Of a stretch of 64,000 bases of DNA, positions 27,617-36,415 are shown one piece after another. The DNA is taken from positions 1 to 64,000 of the forward strand of contig DAMBYU010000008.1 in assembly GCA_032051265.1 (NCBI GenBank), written 5' to 3'. Made by a program: the position numbers and the translations under genes. The stretch is from Dryocola sp032051265. GTDB taxonomy: Bacteria; Pseudomonadota; Gammaproteobacteria; Enterobacterales; Enterobacteriaceae. The first letter of the stretch is position 1, and every line of letters starts with the position of its first letter. The notes beneath the pieces were generated by a model. The model saw only the letters and a program-made list of their open reading frames with translations. It did no database searches and was not told the origin of the DNA.

Positions 27617-28186
27617 TCACCCTTCTTTTCCGACCCAGGTATCCAGCTCCGTTAGAACAAAATTATAAATGGCGAGCTTTGTTTGCTCATAACGCAATTC
27701 TTTTACTTCGCTCTTGCTCTTAAAAAACTTGAATACCTTATATCCGATAAAACCTAAAGCGCCCCCTAAGGGAATAAAGGGAACAGCAACGAGAAAAGCC
27801 CCACTGACTGCCGCTCCAATTGCTCCCGAAGCGGCTAGCCCATATCCCACATCATTCTTATACGCTTCAAAATCTCTTTTTTGCTCCAGCTTACCCTCCC
27901 CGAATACTACAGCCTTACTTCCATCGCTCCCGAAACAGGCACCATTGATATTGACAATATTGGATATCTGCGATAGATACATCTTAGAGTACCGATTTTC
28001 ATCGGGATCCCCAATAAATATCACATTGCTTCGTCCGGAGAGGGTCGGCATATTTTGCCTATAGAGTTCAAGAGTCCAAGCCGCACTATCAAACCCATCC
28101 ACCTTCGATATTTCATGCTGCAATGCAATAGCTAATTCCTCATAAACTTCTGGATAAACAACAATCACTTGCTTACTCGAGAACAT
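27617..28186 (-). CDS. Unknown: alpha/beta domain with glycine-zipper membrane hairpin
   Basis: 189-aa protein, family not recognised. The first half alternates strands and helices (KQVIVVYPEVYEELA, SNVIFIGDPDENRYSK, SKAVVFGEG), resembling a flavodoxin/TIR-size Rossmann-like domain. About residues 112-150 form a hydrophobic Gly/Ala hairpin (YGLAASGAIGAAVSGAFL, then PFIPLGGALGFIGYKVF), followed by a Lys-rich and helical tail. A start at 28186 or 28189 fits the GGAG nearby; the TTG at 28198 overlaps that site. It pairs with the downstream 467-aa gene, which has similar glycine-rich membrane segments, so the two may act as one system. Confidence 0.6.
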   Translation of the reverse strand: MFSSKQVIVVYPEVYEELAIALQHEISKVDGFDSAAWTLELYRQNMPTLSGRSNVIFIGDPDENRYSKMYLSQISNIVNINGACFGSDGSKAVVFGEGKLEQKRDFEAYKNDVGYGLAASGAIGAAVSGAFLVAVPFIPLGGALGFIGYKVFKFFKSKSEVKELRYEQTKLAIYNFVLTELDTWVGKEG

Positions 28187-28486
28187 CATAAACTCCAATA
28201 TTTAATTTTTAATTAAAATAGTTTCCAAACTCAAATCATCTAAAAAATCTCGAATTGCTCTTTTTCTCATTACCCATTGACATACCGCAAAGCACACGAG
28301 CAGCGAATTACATAACAGTTTAGCGACTCCTCCCCTGATCTTATCCAGCAATAGTAGACACGCTTTTACCTGACAACATTGATAAACATACATTTTTCAT
28401 TATAAACAGTTGGTTATATGTATCACTGGTGCAGTGAAATGCGGTCAAAAACGTGCTGCATAGGCAGAATGTGGACACCCATAAAC

Positions 28487-29374
28487 CTATCCCAGGAATC
28501 GGTGAACAGGTACGCTGTACGCGTTTTGTGAGCCGAATAATTTTTTCCCATTAATCAAAAAGAACTCAGATTGCAATAGTGCCTTACAAGTAACGTACTT
28601 CCAATGCTCAAAAGTATAGAGTGAGTTTGATTCTTTTTGTTTATTGAAATTATCATTAAGTATATCTATCTCGCTGGAAATAACTTTTCGTAAAGATAAC
28701 TTGTAACGAATTGATGCACGGACGATGTCTTGTATTTTCCTCATTGCCAACTCTTCATAAGTTTTTATTATTTCATGCTTCTCAAGATGTAATCTGAGCC
28801 TTTCAAACTCACATGTCCCTTGATGAAATCTTAAAGCATTTGGCATAAAAACAATCCGCTTATTTCTCTCTTCAAACTCAGCATGCAACCACGTACCCTG
28901 ATAAAAGTTATCGAAAAATGGATGGATGAGTTGCTGTTCTGGAGCTAATGGATCCCACTGACTTTTCTTGCCATTACAGATATAGCATGCCGGATAAAGA
29001 TTATAGTGTGAAATTGAAAGCGATGGATATAATTCTTTTGGCAAGTAATGATCAAGCGTCTCAGCATCTCCATGGAAACAAATTTGACATTTATTTTCAT
29101 AAGTTCTATTTAATAAAAGCTCATAGAAATATCGGCCTGCACGTTTCTTCCCAACAAGCTTATCCTCATAAAGATTTATTAAATCTTTTTTATCAATACC
29201 TTTGCTAACCGATTCATCTTTATATAAATAATAAATCCCATAAGCTGCATGAATTTGAAAGCTACGGTGACAAGCCCTTAAATATGAATTAATTGCAACC
29301 TCATCTTTTGTCAACTCTCTTTTTCGTTTTCCCGACACACATAACTTATACACATCATCAAAGGTATATTCCAT
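28487..29374 (-). CDS. ptuB: HNH nuclease, Septu PtuB-like
   Basis: 295-aa protein with a clear HNH endonuclease core: C96-x2-C99, DHYLPK (D108-H109), NLYPAC (N125) and C130-x2-C133-N-G-K. The zinc-binding cysteines and the catalytic His are present. It lies 5 bp downstream of an ABC-type ATPase on the same strand. An ATPase plus HNH pair is the composition of the Septu anti-phage system (PtuA-PtuB), in which the nuclease acts with the ATPase. Assignment rests on architecture and size, not on a database search. Codon use is AT-rich, unlike the core genome. Confidence 0.7.
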   Translation of the reverse strand: MEYTFDDVYKLCVSGKRKRELTKDEVAINSYLRACHRSFQIHAAYGIYYLYKDESVSKGIDKKDLINLYEDKLVGKKRAGRYFYELLLNRTYENKCQICFHGDAETLDHYLPKELYPSLSISHYNLYPACYICNGKKSQWDPLAPEQQLIHPFFDNFYQGTWLHAEFEERNKRIVFMPNALRFHQGTCEFERLRLHLEKHEIIKTYEELAMRKIQDIVRASIRYKLSLRKVISSEIDILNDNFNKQKESNSLYTFEHWKYVTCKALLQSEFFLINGKKLFGSQNAYSVPVHRFLG

Positions 29375-29379
29375 TTATC

Positions 29380-30858
29380 TTATCCTTTAATTGTCGCGTA
29401 AATAACAGCCCTGCCTTCCAGTCCTACTTGGTTCTCATACATAGAGAGAACCCGTTCAACACTTTTTGACTCTAATGAATCCTTTTCAAGGAGTGCGTAA
29501 AACCCTGTTTTACGCAAATCAAGGCTGAAAACTTCAGCAGTAATTTCACCAACGCTTTCACCAAATGTTTCGATGTTCGGGCGACGTACATTAATTTTAC
29601 CATCATTAATATGATGTAACTTCCAAGTACATAATCTTGGTATCTCCTGAAGAACAACAGGGGAGTGTGTCGCCATTATAGCCATCCCATTATTTTCCGT
29701 TAATAATGTTGATAGCGTCCGTATAAATGCAGATAGCAAAGGAGGATGCAAATGATTTTCAGGCTCATCAAATAGACATATTGTTTTATTTTCAACCAAC
29801 TCCACCACATGAGTCAAATAGTATAATACCGCAGCATGCCCAGAACTTAACGTCTTAAATAAAGAAGTCGCCTGTTCTATTAGAGTATGTTCATTTTCAA
29901 GTTCCGCTAGTTCACTCAAACTTAATTCTCTAAAGTTCACATCTAATTGAAGATGTTCCATAACCTTGAGCCATGATTGTTTTCTGACCTCAGAACCTAG
30001 CAAACACCCATTTAATGAATCAGCAAATTCTCTTGCAAGATCTTCATCAATGTCCTTTGGTTTTAGTGTTTCAGTATTATAAAGCCCGATATATTTTTTC
30101 TTGGTTCTGTCTCTCCGTATTTTGGAGTCATTAAATTCTACATGTTCAAATGGCTTATCAAATACACTTAACGAAAAATACAGCAACTGTCCAAAGTCAT
30201 ATGCATGAATATCATCTCCATTGGGTTTTGTGACAATACCATCAGCTTTATCGATATGGTTCACAATCCTTCTCAATAAATGACTTTTACCAACACCGTT
30301 ACGTCCGATTACAACATGTATATTACTGGGAGGCTTTGAATTTGGAACAACAGAGAAATCGATTTCACTACCTTCATCTAAATTAAGAGTAAAACCAAAT
30401 TTTTTAAGTGCTACTCCAGTTGATATTATATCTTTAAACTGCCCTTTTATTGTTGACACACTTACATATCGAGTCAGCGAATCAATAAGGACCGTTTCAG
30501 AAATTGACTCTTCAAATATATTCTCATCATAAACAATGTCACGTAAAGAAGATAAGACATTAACTTTCACATTATCATTTAAAGCATCCAGACTCTGATA
30601 ATATTCCGGAGATTGCCCTAAAGAGAAAAAATCATCTGGAAGATAGTCAAACTCCGCTGGTAAATATTTTACAGTACGTTGCCCTACCTCTTGTTTCTTA
30701 AACCCGATCTTGACTTCTCCGATTTCACTAATGCCTGTGGGAGTGCAGAAGTGAAGATAAAATGTTGTCACGAATGAAAAATCATTCCACCCTGTATTTG
30801 GAGTAAGGCAAAAATATCCTTCAGCACTTCGAGTAGGATTTCCAACTTTGAATTTCAT
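29380..30858 (-). CDS. ptuA: SMC/ABC-type ATPase, Septu PtuA-like
   Basis: 492-aa predicted ATPase. Walker A GRNGVGKS at 185-192, ABC signature-like LSSGHA near 338, Walker B ICLFDEPENHLHP near 360-371, and H-loop MATHSP near 395. About 150 N-terminal residues precede the ATPase and match nothing I recognise. It is the first gene of a two-gene unit with the HNH nuclease, with AAGGGAAAT before its ATG. It could instead be an OLD-like or retron-associated ATPase, but there is no TOPRIM domain and no reverse transcriptase nearby, so Septu is the best fit. Confidence 0.7.
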   Translation of the reverse strand: MKFKVGNPTRSAEGYFCLTPNTGWNDFSFVTTFYLHFCTPTGISEIGEVKIGFKKQEVGQRTVKYLPAEFDYLPDDFFSLGQSPEYYQSLDALNDNVKVNVLSSLRDIVYDENIFEESISETVLIDSLTRYVSVSTIKGQFKDIISTGVALKKFGFTLNLDEGSEIDFSVVPNSKPPSNIHVVIGRNGVGKSHLLRRIVNHIDKADGIVTKPNGDDIHAYDFGQLLYFSLSVFDKPFEHVEFNDSKIRRDRTKKKYIGLYNTETLKPKDIDEDLAREFADSLNGCLLGSEVRKQSWLKVMEHLQLDVNFRELSLSELAELENEHTLIEQATSLFKTLSSGHAAVLYYLTHVVELVENKTICLFDEPENHLHPPLLSAFIRTLSTLLTENNGMAIMATHSPVVLQEIPRLCTWKLHHINDGKINVRRPNIETFGESVGEITAEVFSLDLRKTGFYALLEKDSLESKSVERVLSMYENQVGLEGRAVIYATIKG

Positions 30859-30898
30859 ACATTTCCCTTTATGTCAAGAAGTAGAATTTACATACTCT

Positions 30899-31517
30899 CT
30901 ATTTATACACCATTGCTAATGGATTAAGCTCCACGGCTGCTTCAAGATGGTCAGGTGCAAAATGAGCATATCGCATTGTTTCACGTATATTTGCATGGCC
31001 CAAAATTCGCTGTAGCACCAGAATATTCCTCCCATTCATCATAAAGTGACTTGCAAAAGTATGACGCAATACATGTGTCTTCTGCCCTTCGACTAACTGT
31101 ATACCGGCAGACGTGACCAGATTGTCAGCCTGCGTTTGCAGATCGCCATAAATCGACGCGAGCGATTCATCGACCCGTTTCAGTGACAGGCTAAACTCAA
31201 TTTTTCTGGTCGCGCCGTCGCTGAATAACTCACTGTGCGTGTGGGTCACTTTATCGATGATATACATGCCGTGGCTCATGCATTCCGTCAATCAACGGCC
31301 ACGCGCGCCCCTCATCAGCCATCAGCTCAATGGTCGTGAGTGACAGACGACCGCCGGTGATTTCAGGATAAAGCACTCCCGAAAGCGTGCGCGAGGTTTC
31401 CCCCTCCCCGAGAAACTGATAAGCCGGTGGTTTGCCGATGCGGTCGTTTGATGCCCAGCGGTAATCCTTTGAATACTGCATCGACTGATGCGGCAGCGTG
31501 CGGCGCTCAACTCCTCA
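30899..31517 (-). pseudogene. P2-like prophage scar: tail gene U fused to integrase 3' end
   Basis: Reading right to left, 31517 to about 31270 encodes the start of a P2 gpU-like tail protein (RRTLPHQSMQ, RWASNDRIGKPPAYQFLGEGE, GVLYPEITGGRLS, EGRAWPLIDG). A one- or two-base frameshift follows near 31270-31285, and gpU continues in another frame (GMYIIDKV, RKIEFSLSLKRVDE, DLQTQADNLV). It then runs straight into the C-terminus of a P2-type integrase (THVLRHTFASHFMMNG, ILGHANIRETMRYAHFAP, ELNPL). Late genes and int sit at opposite ends of a P2 prophage, so an internal deletion joined them. Neither part can be functional. Confidence 0.8.
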
Positions 31518-31757
31518 CAATTCCGGTAAGGATCACCGGCCTTGTTCACGGTTCTCAATAAAATCGGTCATGAGCACTCCTCCAGTCAACTTTCACATAC
31601 TACCTGTCATTGAAGGCAGGAGTGAAAATAGGATCCCTGCCGTGCTTACTGTTTGCCCCAAATCACAATGCATTAATCAACGGGAGCGGGTCACCGGATT
31701 TACCTGGCTCCGCTGCCTGCGTAACTATGATCCTACCCGCGTAATGTGGACACGGTG

Positions 31758-32600
31758 CTAAGCGAGATTCTTGTTTTCAAATTGTTCCGGGCTGAGTCCG
31801 CCACAGGCAATGTGACGACGCCACCGATTGTAATCGCACTCGATATAATTGAACACCGTCGTTCGCATCGCCTCCCGGCTGGTAAAGCGCTCACCATGGA
31901 TACATTCCACTTTCAGTGAGTGGAAGAAGCTTTCCGCACAGGCATTGTCGTAACAACAGCCCTTAGCGCTCATGCTCCCGTGCAGATTATGTCGCTTCAG
32001 TAGGACCTGATAATCCGCTGAACAGTACTGCCCACCACGGTCGGTGTGAACGATGACATTTTCGGGTCGTTTACGCCGCCACAGCGCCATTTGCAGCGCA
32101 TTACAGGCAAGCTGTGCGGTCATTCGTGATGACATTGACCAGCCGATAACCGCCTTAATCACCACCGCCAGATACAGCCAGCCTTCATCAGTGCGAAGAT
32201 ACGTGATGTCGCCTGCCCACTTCTGGTTCGGACCGCTGGCATAAAAATCCTGTCTCAGCAGGTTCTCAGACACCGGCAGACCATGTCCACGGTAGCTGAC
32301 CGGGCTGAATTTCCGGGCTGCTTTTGCCCGGAGCCCCTGACGGCGCAGGCTCGCTGCGATAGTTTTAACGTTATATTCCGGCAACTCATCTGCAAGACGG
32401 GGCGCACCATAACGCTGTTTTACTTCTCTGAAGGCTTTACTGACTGCCGCATCACAGACCTGACGGAACTGCTGCCGATGATTCAGTTGATGGCGGCGCT
32501 AGCACCAGGCATACTAGCCGCTGCAGGCCACGCACAGCACACGACACATCGCTTTTATGCTGAACTCTGCCCGATGATTTTCGATGAAGACATACTTCAT
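31758..32600 (-). pseudogene. IS3-family transposase OrfB with two internal stops
   Basis: The frame starts at the ATG at 32600 (MKYVFIENHRAEFSIK) but meets two in-frame TAG codons near 32513 and 32498, in ACSG-stop-YAWC-stop-RRH. The rest is intact: a DDE core with DITYL, VHTDRGGQY and NACAESFFHSLKVE, and an integrase-core fold. A shorter product from about 32384 would keep the DDE residues but lose the N-terminal helices. Confidence 0.8.
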
Positions 32601-32896
32601 TTCAGGCGCTTCGCGAAGTATGTCGCGGCCTTTTGGAGAATGGCCAGTTCCTCGTCTCGTTCAGCCAGCAGACGTTTAAGGCGGGCAATTTCAACCGATT
32701 GCTGCTGCTCCCGCTCAGAGCCGGACAGGGTCTGCTGTTGCTTCTTACGCCAGGCGTAAAGTTGTGATTCATACAGGCTGAGTTCACGGGCAGCGGCGGC
32801 TACGCCGATGCGTTCGGCGAGTTTCAGGCCTTCCTGACGGAACTCGGGTGTGTGCTGTTTGCGGGGCTTCTTATTCGCTGATGCTGGTTTTGTCAT
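32597..32896 (-). CDS. IS3-family transposase OrfA
   Basis: 99-aa DNA-binding protein: N-terminal helix-turn-helix (about 10-55: HTPEFRQEGLKLAERIGVAAAARELSL-type segment) and a leucine-zipper C-terminus (LKRLLAERDEELAILQKAA). Its TGA overlaps the orfB ATG (ATGA), as in IS3 elements that use coupling or programmed frameshifting. Confidence 0.85.
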   Translation of the reverse strand: MTKPASANKKPRKQHTPEFRQEGLKLAERIGVAAAARELSLYESQLYAWRKKQQQTLSGSEREQQQSVEIARLKRLLAERDEELAILQKAATYFAKRLK

Positions 32897-32959
32897 GAGT
32901 CACCTCTGGTTGAGAGTTTACTCACTTAGTCGTGTGTCCACTATTCGCGGGTAGGATCA

Positions 32960-33994
32960 CTATAGATTGTTTATCCAGTGAGATATTACTACAGGCCCAG
33001 CCCACTCAGGCATCAAAGAATTATTGAACTCGCAAAAAAGATCATTATGTACTTGAGGATTCACGCGAGCAAATTTCCATGCTTTATCTGATCCTTTCTC
33101 ATGAATACCCAAACCACCATCATCAAACATCATTATCTGAAAATCAGGCTTATCTATTGAGCAATGTTGTAATTCCTGCATGAATTGTTTTTTGTCATCC
33201 AGCAATGCTTCTCCTATTTCTCTGGCATAGAGATATATTATGTCTCTAAATATTGATACCCTCGTAGCAGTTACGGCCGTAGTCATTCCCATACCCAATG
33301 GAACATAGACTTTCCCATCAATTTCGAAGGGGACATTTATTCCATTGCTCCTCAATTTTGCAATATCTGCATCGGTGATGGGGCCATTTCTGGCGAGCCC
33401 CACTACGCCTTTCATCTGATGTCTTTCGGCTTCCTCCGGCCAGTTTCGTATAAATGTTCGCATGAGATCTTGTTGTGAAAAGAGATCGGGCTCAACGTTA
33501 CTATCATGCTTTTTTATATCAATAAAAAGAACTGCATTTTTGTATACCCTCAAGAACAAAACCCAATCAGAACGGTCAGAATATTTTTTCATGGGATCTG
33601 CCGGGTTCAGTGGCAAATGCAAATGATGAATATCCCAGTCTGCCCATAGTCCATCGGTTCTCTTTTTCTCTTTTTTACTACTGGTATCATTAAAAAGTGT
33701 CAGCGTTTTACTTTGATACGGATTAACATCTCCACCCGCAGTAAGTAAATCTTCTATTCTTTTCAAACCAATTTTTGCGTCATCACTAACACTCACGGGA
33801 AAGCGATCTGACTTATAAATAAGTCTCTTTGCCGGTGGTATATATCGCAATACGAAATCGCACCATCTGAGAAGGGGATCATGAAGATTTGAATGCGCCG
33901 TTTTATCATAAGATAATCCAAATGCTTCGATTGCCTTTTCCGCAATTTCGACCACTTCTTTATTTAAATCGATACGGTGCTGTGTTCCTGACAT
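32960..33994 (-). CDS. Unknown island protein (344 aa)
   Basis: Hydrophilic, probably cytosolic protein with no family I recognise. Notable segments are VLFLRVYKNAVLFIDIKKHDS near the middle, which has a strand-strand-D-x-K look, and WADWDIHHLHLPL. There is no signal peptide or membrane segment. GGAGTTAGT precedes the ATG. The stop codon TAG is also the target duplication of the IS to its left, so the coding sequence is undisturbed. AT-rich like the rest of the island. Confidence 0.55.
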   Translation of the reverse strand: MSGTQHRIDLNKEVVEIAEKAIEAFGLSYDKTAHSNLHDPLLRWCDFVLRYIPPAKRLIYKSDRFPVSVSDDAKIGLKRIEDLLTAGGDVNPYQSKTLTLFNDTSSKKEKKRTDGLWADWDIHHLHLPLNPADPMKKYSDRSDWVLFLRVYKNAVLFIDIKKHDSNVEPDLFSQQDLMRTFIRNWPEEAERHQMKGVVGLARNGPITDADIAKLRSNGINVPFEIDGKVYVPLGMGMTTAVTATRVSIFRDIIYLYAREIGEALLDDKKQFMQELQHCSIDKPDFQIMMFDDGGLGIHEKGSDKAWKFARVNPQVHNDLFCEFNNSLMPEWAGPVVISHWINNL

Positions 33995-35159
33995 ACTAAC
34001 TCCATTTATAAGTATGATTCATTTATGACGCTCATTCATTACATGCCTTTCACAGTTTTTTGCTTCAGTTATTGCCCTCTGGCATCGCTATCATCTCTGC
34101 TGTTAGTCTTATACACTACACATTATGATCGCGACTAAGCAACCGTCAGTTATCCAGCTCACAGCCACCATGGTTCGACAGAAGAAACTCAACCTACGGT
34201 TGCAAAAATGCCGTCTTCATCACACTCACCGAGTTTTGTCAGACTAACTCTGTTCACGGTGTGAGCAAGAGCCAACCAGTAAGAACTGATCAGCATCAAC
34301 AGGGAAATTACCCCCCGCCACTGCCCCGCAATTCCCCCGTAGATTTCCCGCTACAGAGATCCACACATCCCTTGTGTAGCAACACTTTTACCCAGATTCC
34401 CCGTTTTCCCGTTCAATTTTCACAGGGTGAGCATGGATGCTTACCGCCCGCCATCAAACCAACATTTATATCACTCTGTATATTTATTCATAAAATAATG
34501 GTAATAAATTCAATCCAACAAACATGCGTTAAATGATAAAAACAAATTAAACAGACAATGAAGATTTTTCATTTTATTTTCTCAAATGATATGATGCATG
34601 ACTAACCATGATTCTTATTCTTGCTGCCGGTAAATGTGGTAATTCAGCGTAACCAATACCCCTTTGGAAATTAAGTCAATTATTAATGCCATATCAATTA
34701 ATAAAATCAATCCAAATTAACCATTGTAATTTATTAAGAAACAAACGGTTTCACATACCTATTCATTTATATATTATTCATATGAATTATTTTTATATGC
34801 AAACTTCACCAGGCAGATTATTTATCAGTTACACATAAATACCTCTCATCAAATGAATTCACCCTCCTCGATATCAACGGAAAAACGGGGGATACCATGC
34901 CAAGCCGTTATAACACAACGCTTTTTCACCTCCCGTTTTCAGTAAGTTCACCGGGCAAGCTGCGGGGAAGACCAGAGACAGACCGGAGAATTCTGACTCT
35001 AACCTTCCTCCCCTTAGTAACCGTCACTGCCACAACATAGCCATGCTGCCTTTTCTACCCCAACGCGCATTACACGCTGAGGCACGGGACTCTTCCCTCC
35101 CTGCCTCACTTTCTGACCGCATTCGCACATCAATCACCTCTGCATAAGGAGACTTCTGC
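33995..35159. other. Gene-free AT-rich stretch (1.2 kb)
   Basis: No convincing coding sequence. The longest open frame (34261-34536) has no ribosome site, starts with GTG and has unnatural composition. 34470-34860 is very AT-rich, with runs of A and T typical of H-NS-silenced DNA. 34880-35150 has short GC-richer patches leading to the integrase promoter area. No tRNA or clear RNA structure was found by eye. Confidence 0.6.
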
Positions 35160-36356
35160 ATGTCCACACCACGCCGTTTTAAGTTCACTCACCGCCTCAT
35201 TGATAGCCTGCCCCCTAACGAATCTGATGCTCCTTCCCGTGAAGCCGAGTATAGCGATACCGAAATCAGCGGGCTCAAGTGTCTGGTAGGCAAAGGGGAA
35301 GGCAAGAAGAAGTTTCTCCTACGCTATCTCTGGCAGGGCCGCAAACGTGCTATCAGTATCGGTCACTGGCCGGAGATTGATGTCATTGTTGCCCGAAAGA
35401 TTGCCACTGAGATGAAACGACAGATAGCCACCGGCACTGACCCGCGTTATGAGCGGGACAAATGCCGGGCCATTCCTACCCTTCAGGAAGCCTTCAGCCA
35501 GTATTATTTCCCGTGGGCAAAGCTGCATAAAAAGAGCTGGAATAAAGATGAACAGCGCTTTCGTGACCACATTGCCCCTGTGATGGGAAATCTGCTGCTT
35601 AATGAAATCACGCCCCGCCACGTCACCCACCTTCAGTCTTCCCTGTGCGAAACCTGCCAGCCCGCCACCAATAACAGGGTGATTGCCCTGCTGAAAGCCC
35701 TTCTTAGATGGTCACTGCGTCATGAGATGGTCACGGTGAACCCGGCAGCAAACATTCCTCTGCTGCGTGAGAATAATGCCCGTCAGCGTTATTTTTCAGA
35801 AACCGAAATCAGACGCATATTCGAGGCGGCCGATCAGGACAACAGCCGGGTGGTCGGGATCTATATTCGTTTATTACTGCTGACCGGATTGCGTCGTGAC
35901 GAGCTCAGGCTGGCAAAATGGGCGCATTACAGTATGCAGCAGAGAACGCTGTGGTTGCCGGACACCAAGAATGGTACCGGACGCCTGGTGCATCTCAATG
36001 ACTGGTCGATAAAGCTTATTGACGAGCTGCCGCGCTTTGGCGGCAATATCTGGATGTTTGGTGGCAAAATTCCGGGCAAACCGGTCTGCAATGTCACTAA
36101 AGCCTTCAGGCGCATCATCCGCCGGGCAGGTATCTACGATGATGAAGTCTGCATTCATACCTGCCGCCATTCGGTTGCGGCATTAATCGTTTCACGGGGA
36201 GGCACCTTATATGACGTTCAGGCCCAGCTCGGGCACCGCAGCATTCAGTCTTCACAGCGTTATGCTCACCTGCATCCGCAGCGGCTGAAAGCCACCGGTC
36301 AGCTGATTGAGCAGCATATTGGGTATGCACTGGCATTTTCCGGGTCACCTGATTAA
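35160..36356 (+). CDS. P4-like tyrosine recombinase (integrase)
   Basis: 398-aa site-specific recombinase. It has an N-terminal DUF4102-like arm-binding domain (about 1-95; LLRYLWQGRKRAISIGHWPEI), a core-binding SAM-like domain (about 105-200) and a catalytic domain with all expected residues: Arg in TGLRRDELR, Lys in DTKNG, HTCRHS, LGHRS and Tyr368 in SSQRYAHL. GGAG lies 8 nt before the ATG. P4-type integrases act at tRNA 3' ends, so this may be the enzyme that inserted part of the island. It is not adjacent to either end. Confidence 0.9.
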   Translation: MSTPRRFKFTHRLIDSLPPNESDAPSREAEYSDTEISGLKCLVGKGEGKKKFLLRYLWQGRKRAISIGHWPEIDVIVARKIATEMKRQIATGTDPRYERDKCRAIPTLQEAFSQYYFPWAKLHKKSWNKDEQRFRDHIAPVMGNLLLNEITPRHVTHLQSSLCETCQPATNNRVIALLKALLRWSLRHEMVTVNPAANIPLLRENNARQRYFSETEIRRIFEAADQDNSRVVGIYIRLLLLTGLRRDELRLAKWAHYSMQQRTLWLPDTKNGTGRLVHLNDWSIKLIDELPRFGGNIWMFGGKIPGKPVCNVTKAFRRIIRRAGIYDDEVCIHTCRHSVAALIVSRGGTLYDVQAQLGHRSIQSSQRYAHLHPQRLKATGQLIEQHIGYALAFSGSPD

Positions 36357-36415
36357 CCAGCAGACATGAAAGAGGCCGCCTGTGTGGGCGGCCTGTGGTA
36401 TCAGGGGTTCAGAAT

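Larger units (their letters stand above)
31728..32959 (-). mobile_element. IS3-family insertion sequence
   Basis: 1232-bp element with terminal inverted repeats beginning TGATCCTACCCGCG at both ends (31728 rightward; 32959 leftward) and a 3-bp target duplication CTA (31725-31727 and 32960-32962). It contains orfA and orfB on the minus strand. It inserted exactly at the stop codon of the 344-aa gene to its right. Likely immobile because orfB has two stop codons. Confidence 0.85.

Noticed and set aside
28202..28393. 63-codon minus-strand frame upstream of the 189-aa gene
   Set aside because: No ribosome site, Cys- and Leu-rich nonsense-like composition in very AT-rich DNA.
31530..31570. Twelve-codon ORF MTDFIENREQGR after a GGAGGAG site
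   Set aside because: Looks like the start of a truncated gene in the prophage scar; too short to call and no continuation found.
34261..34536. 91-codon plus-strand open frame in the gene-free part of the island
   Set aside because: GTG start without a ribosome site, unusual composition and no resemblance to any protein; treated as chance.
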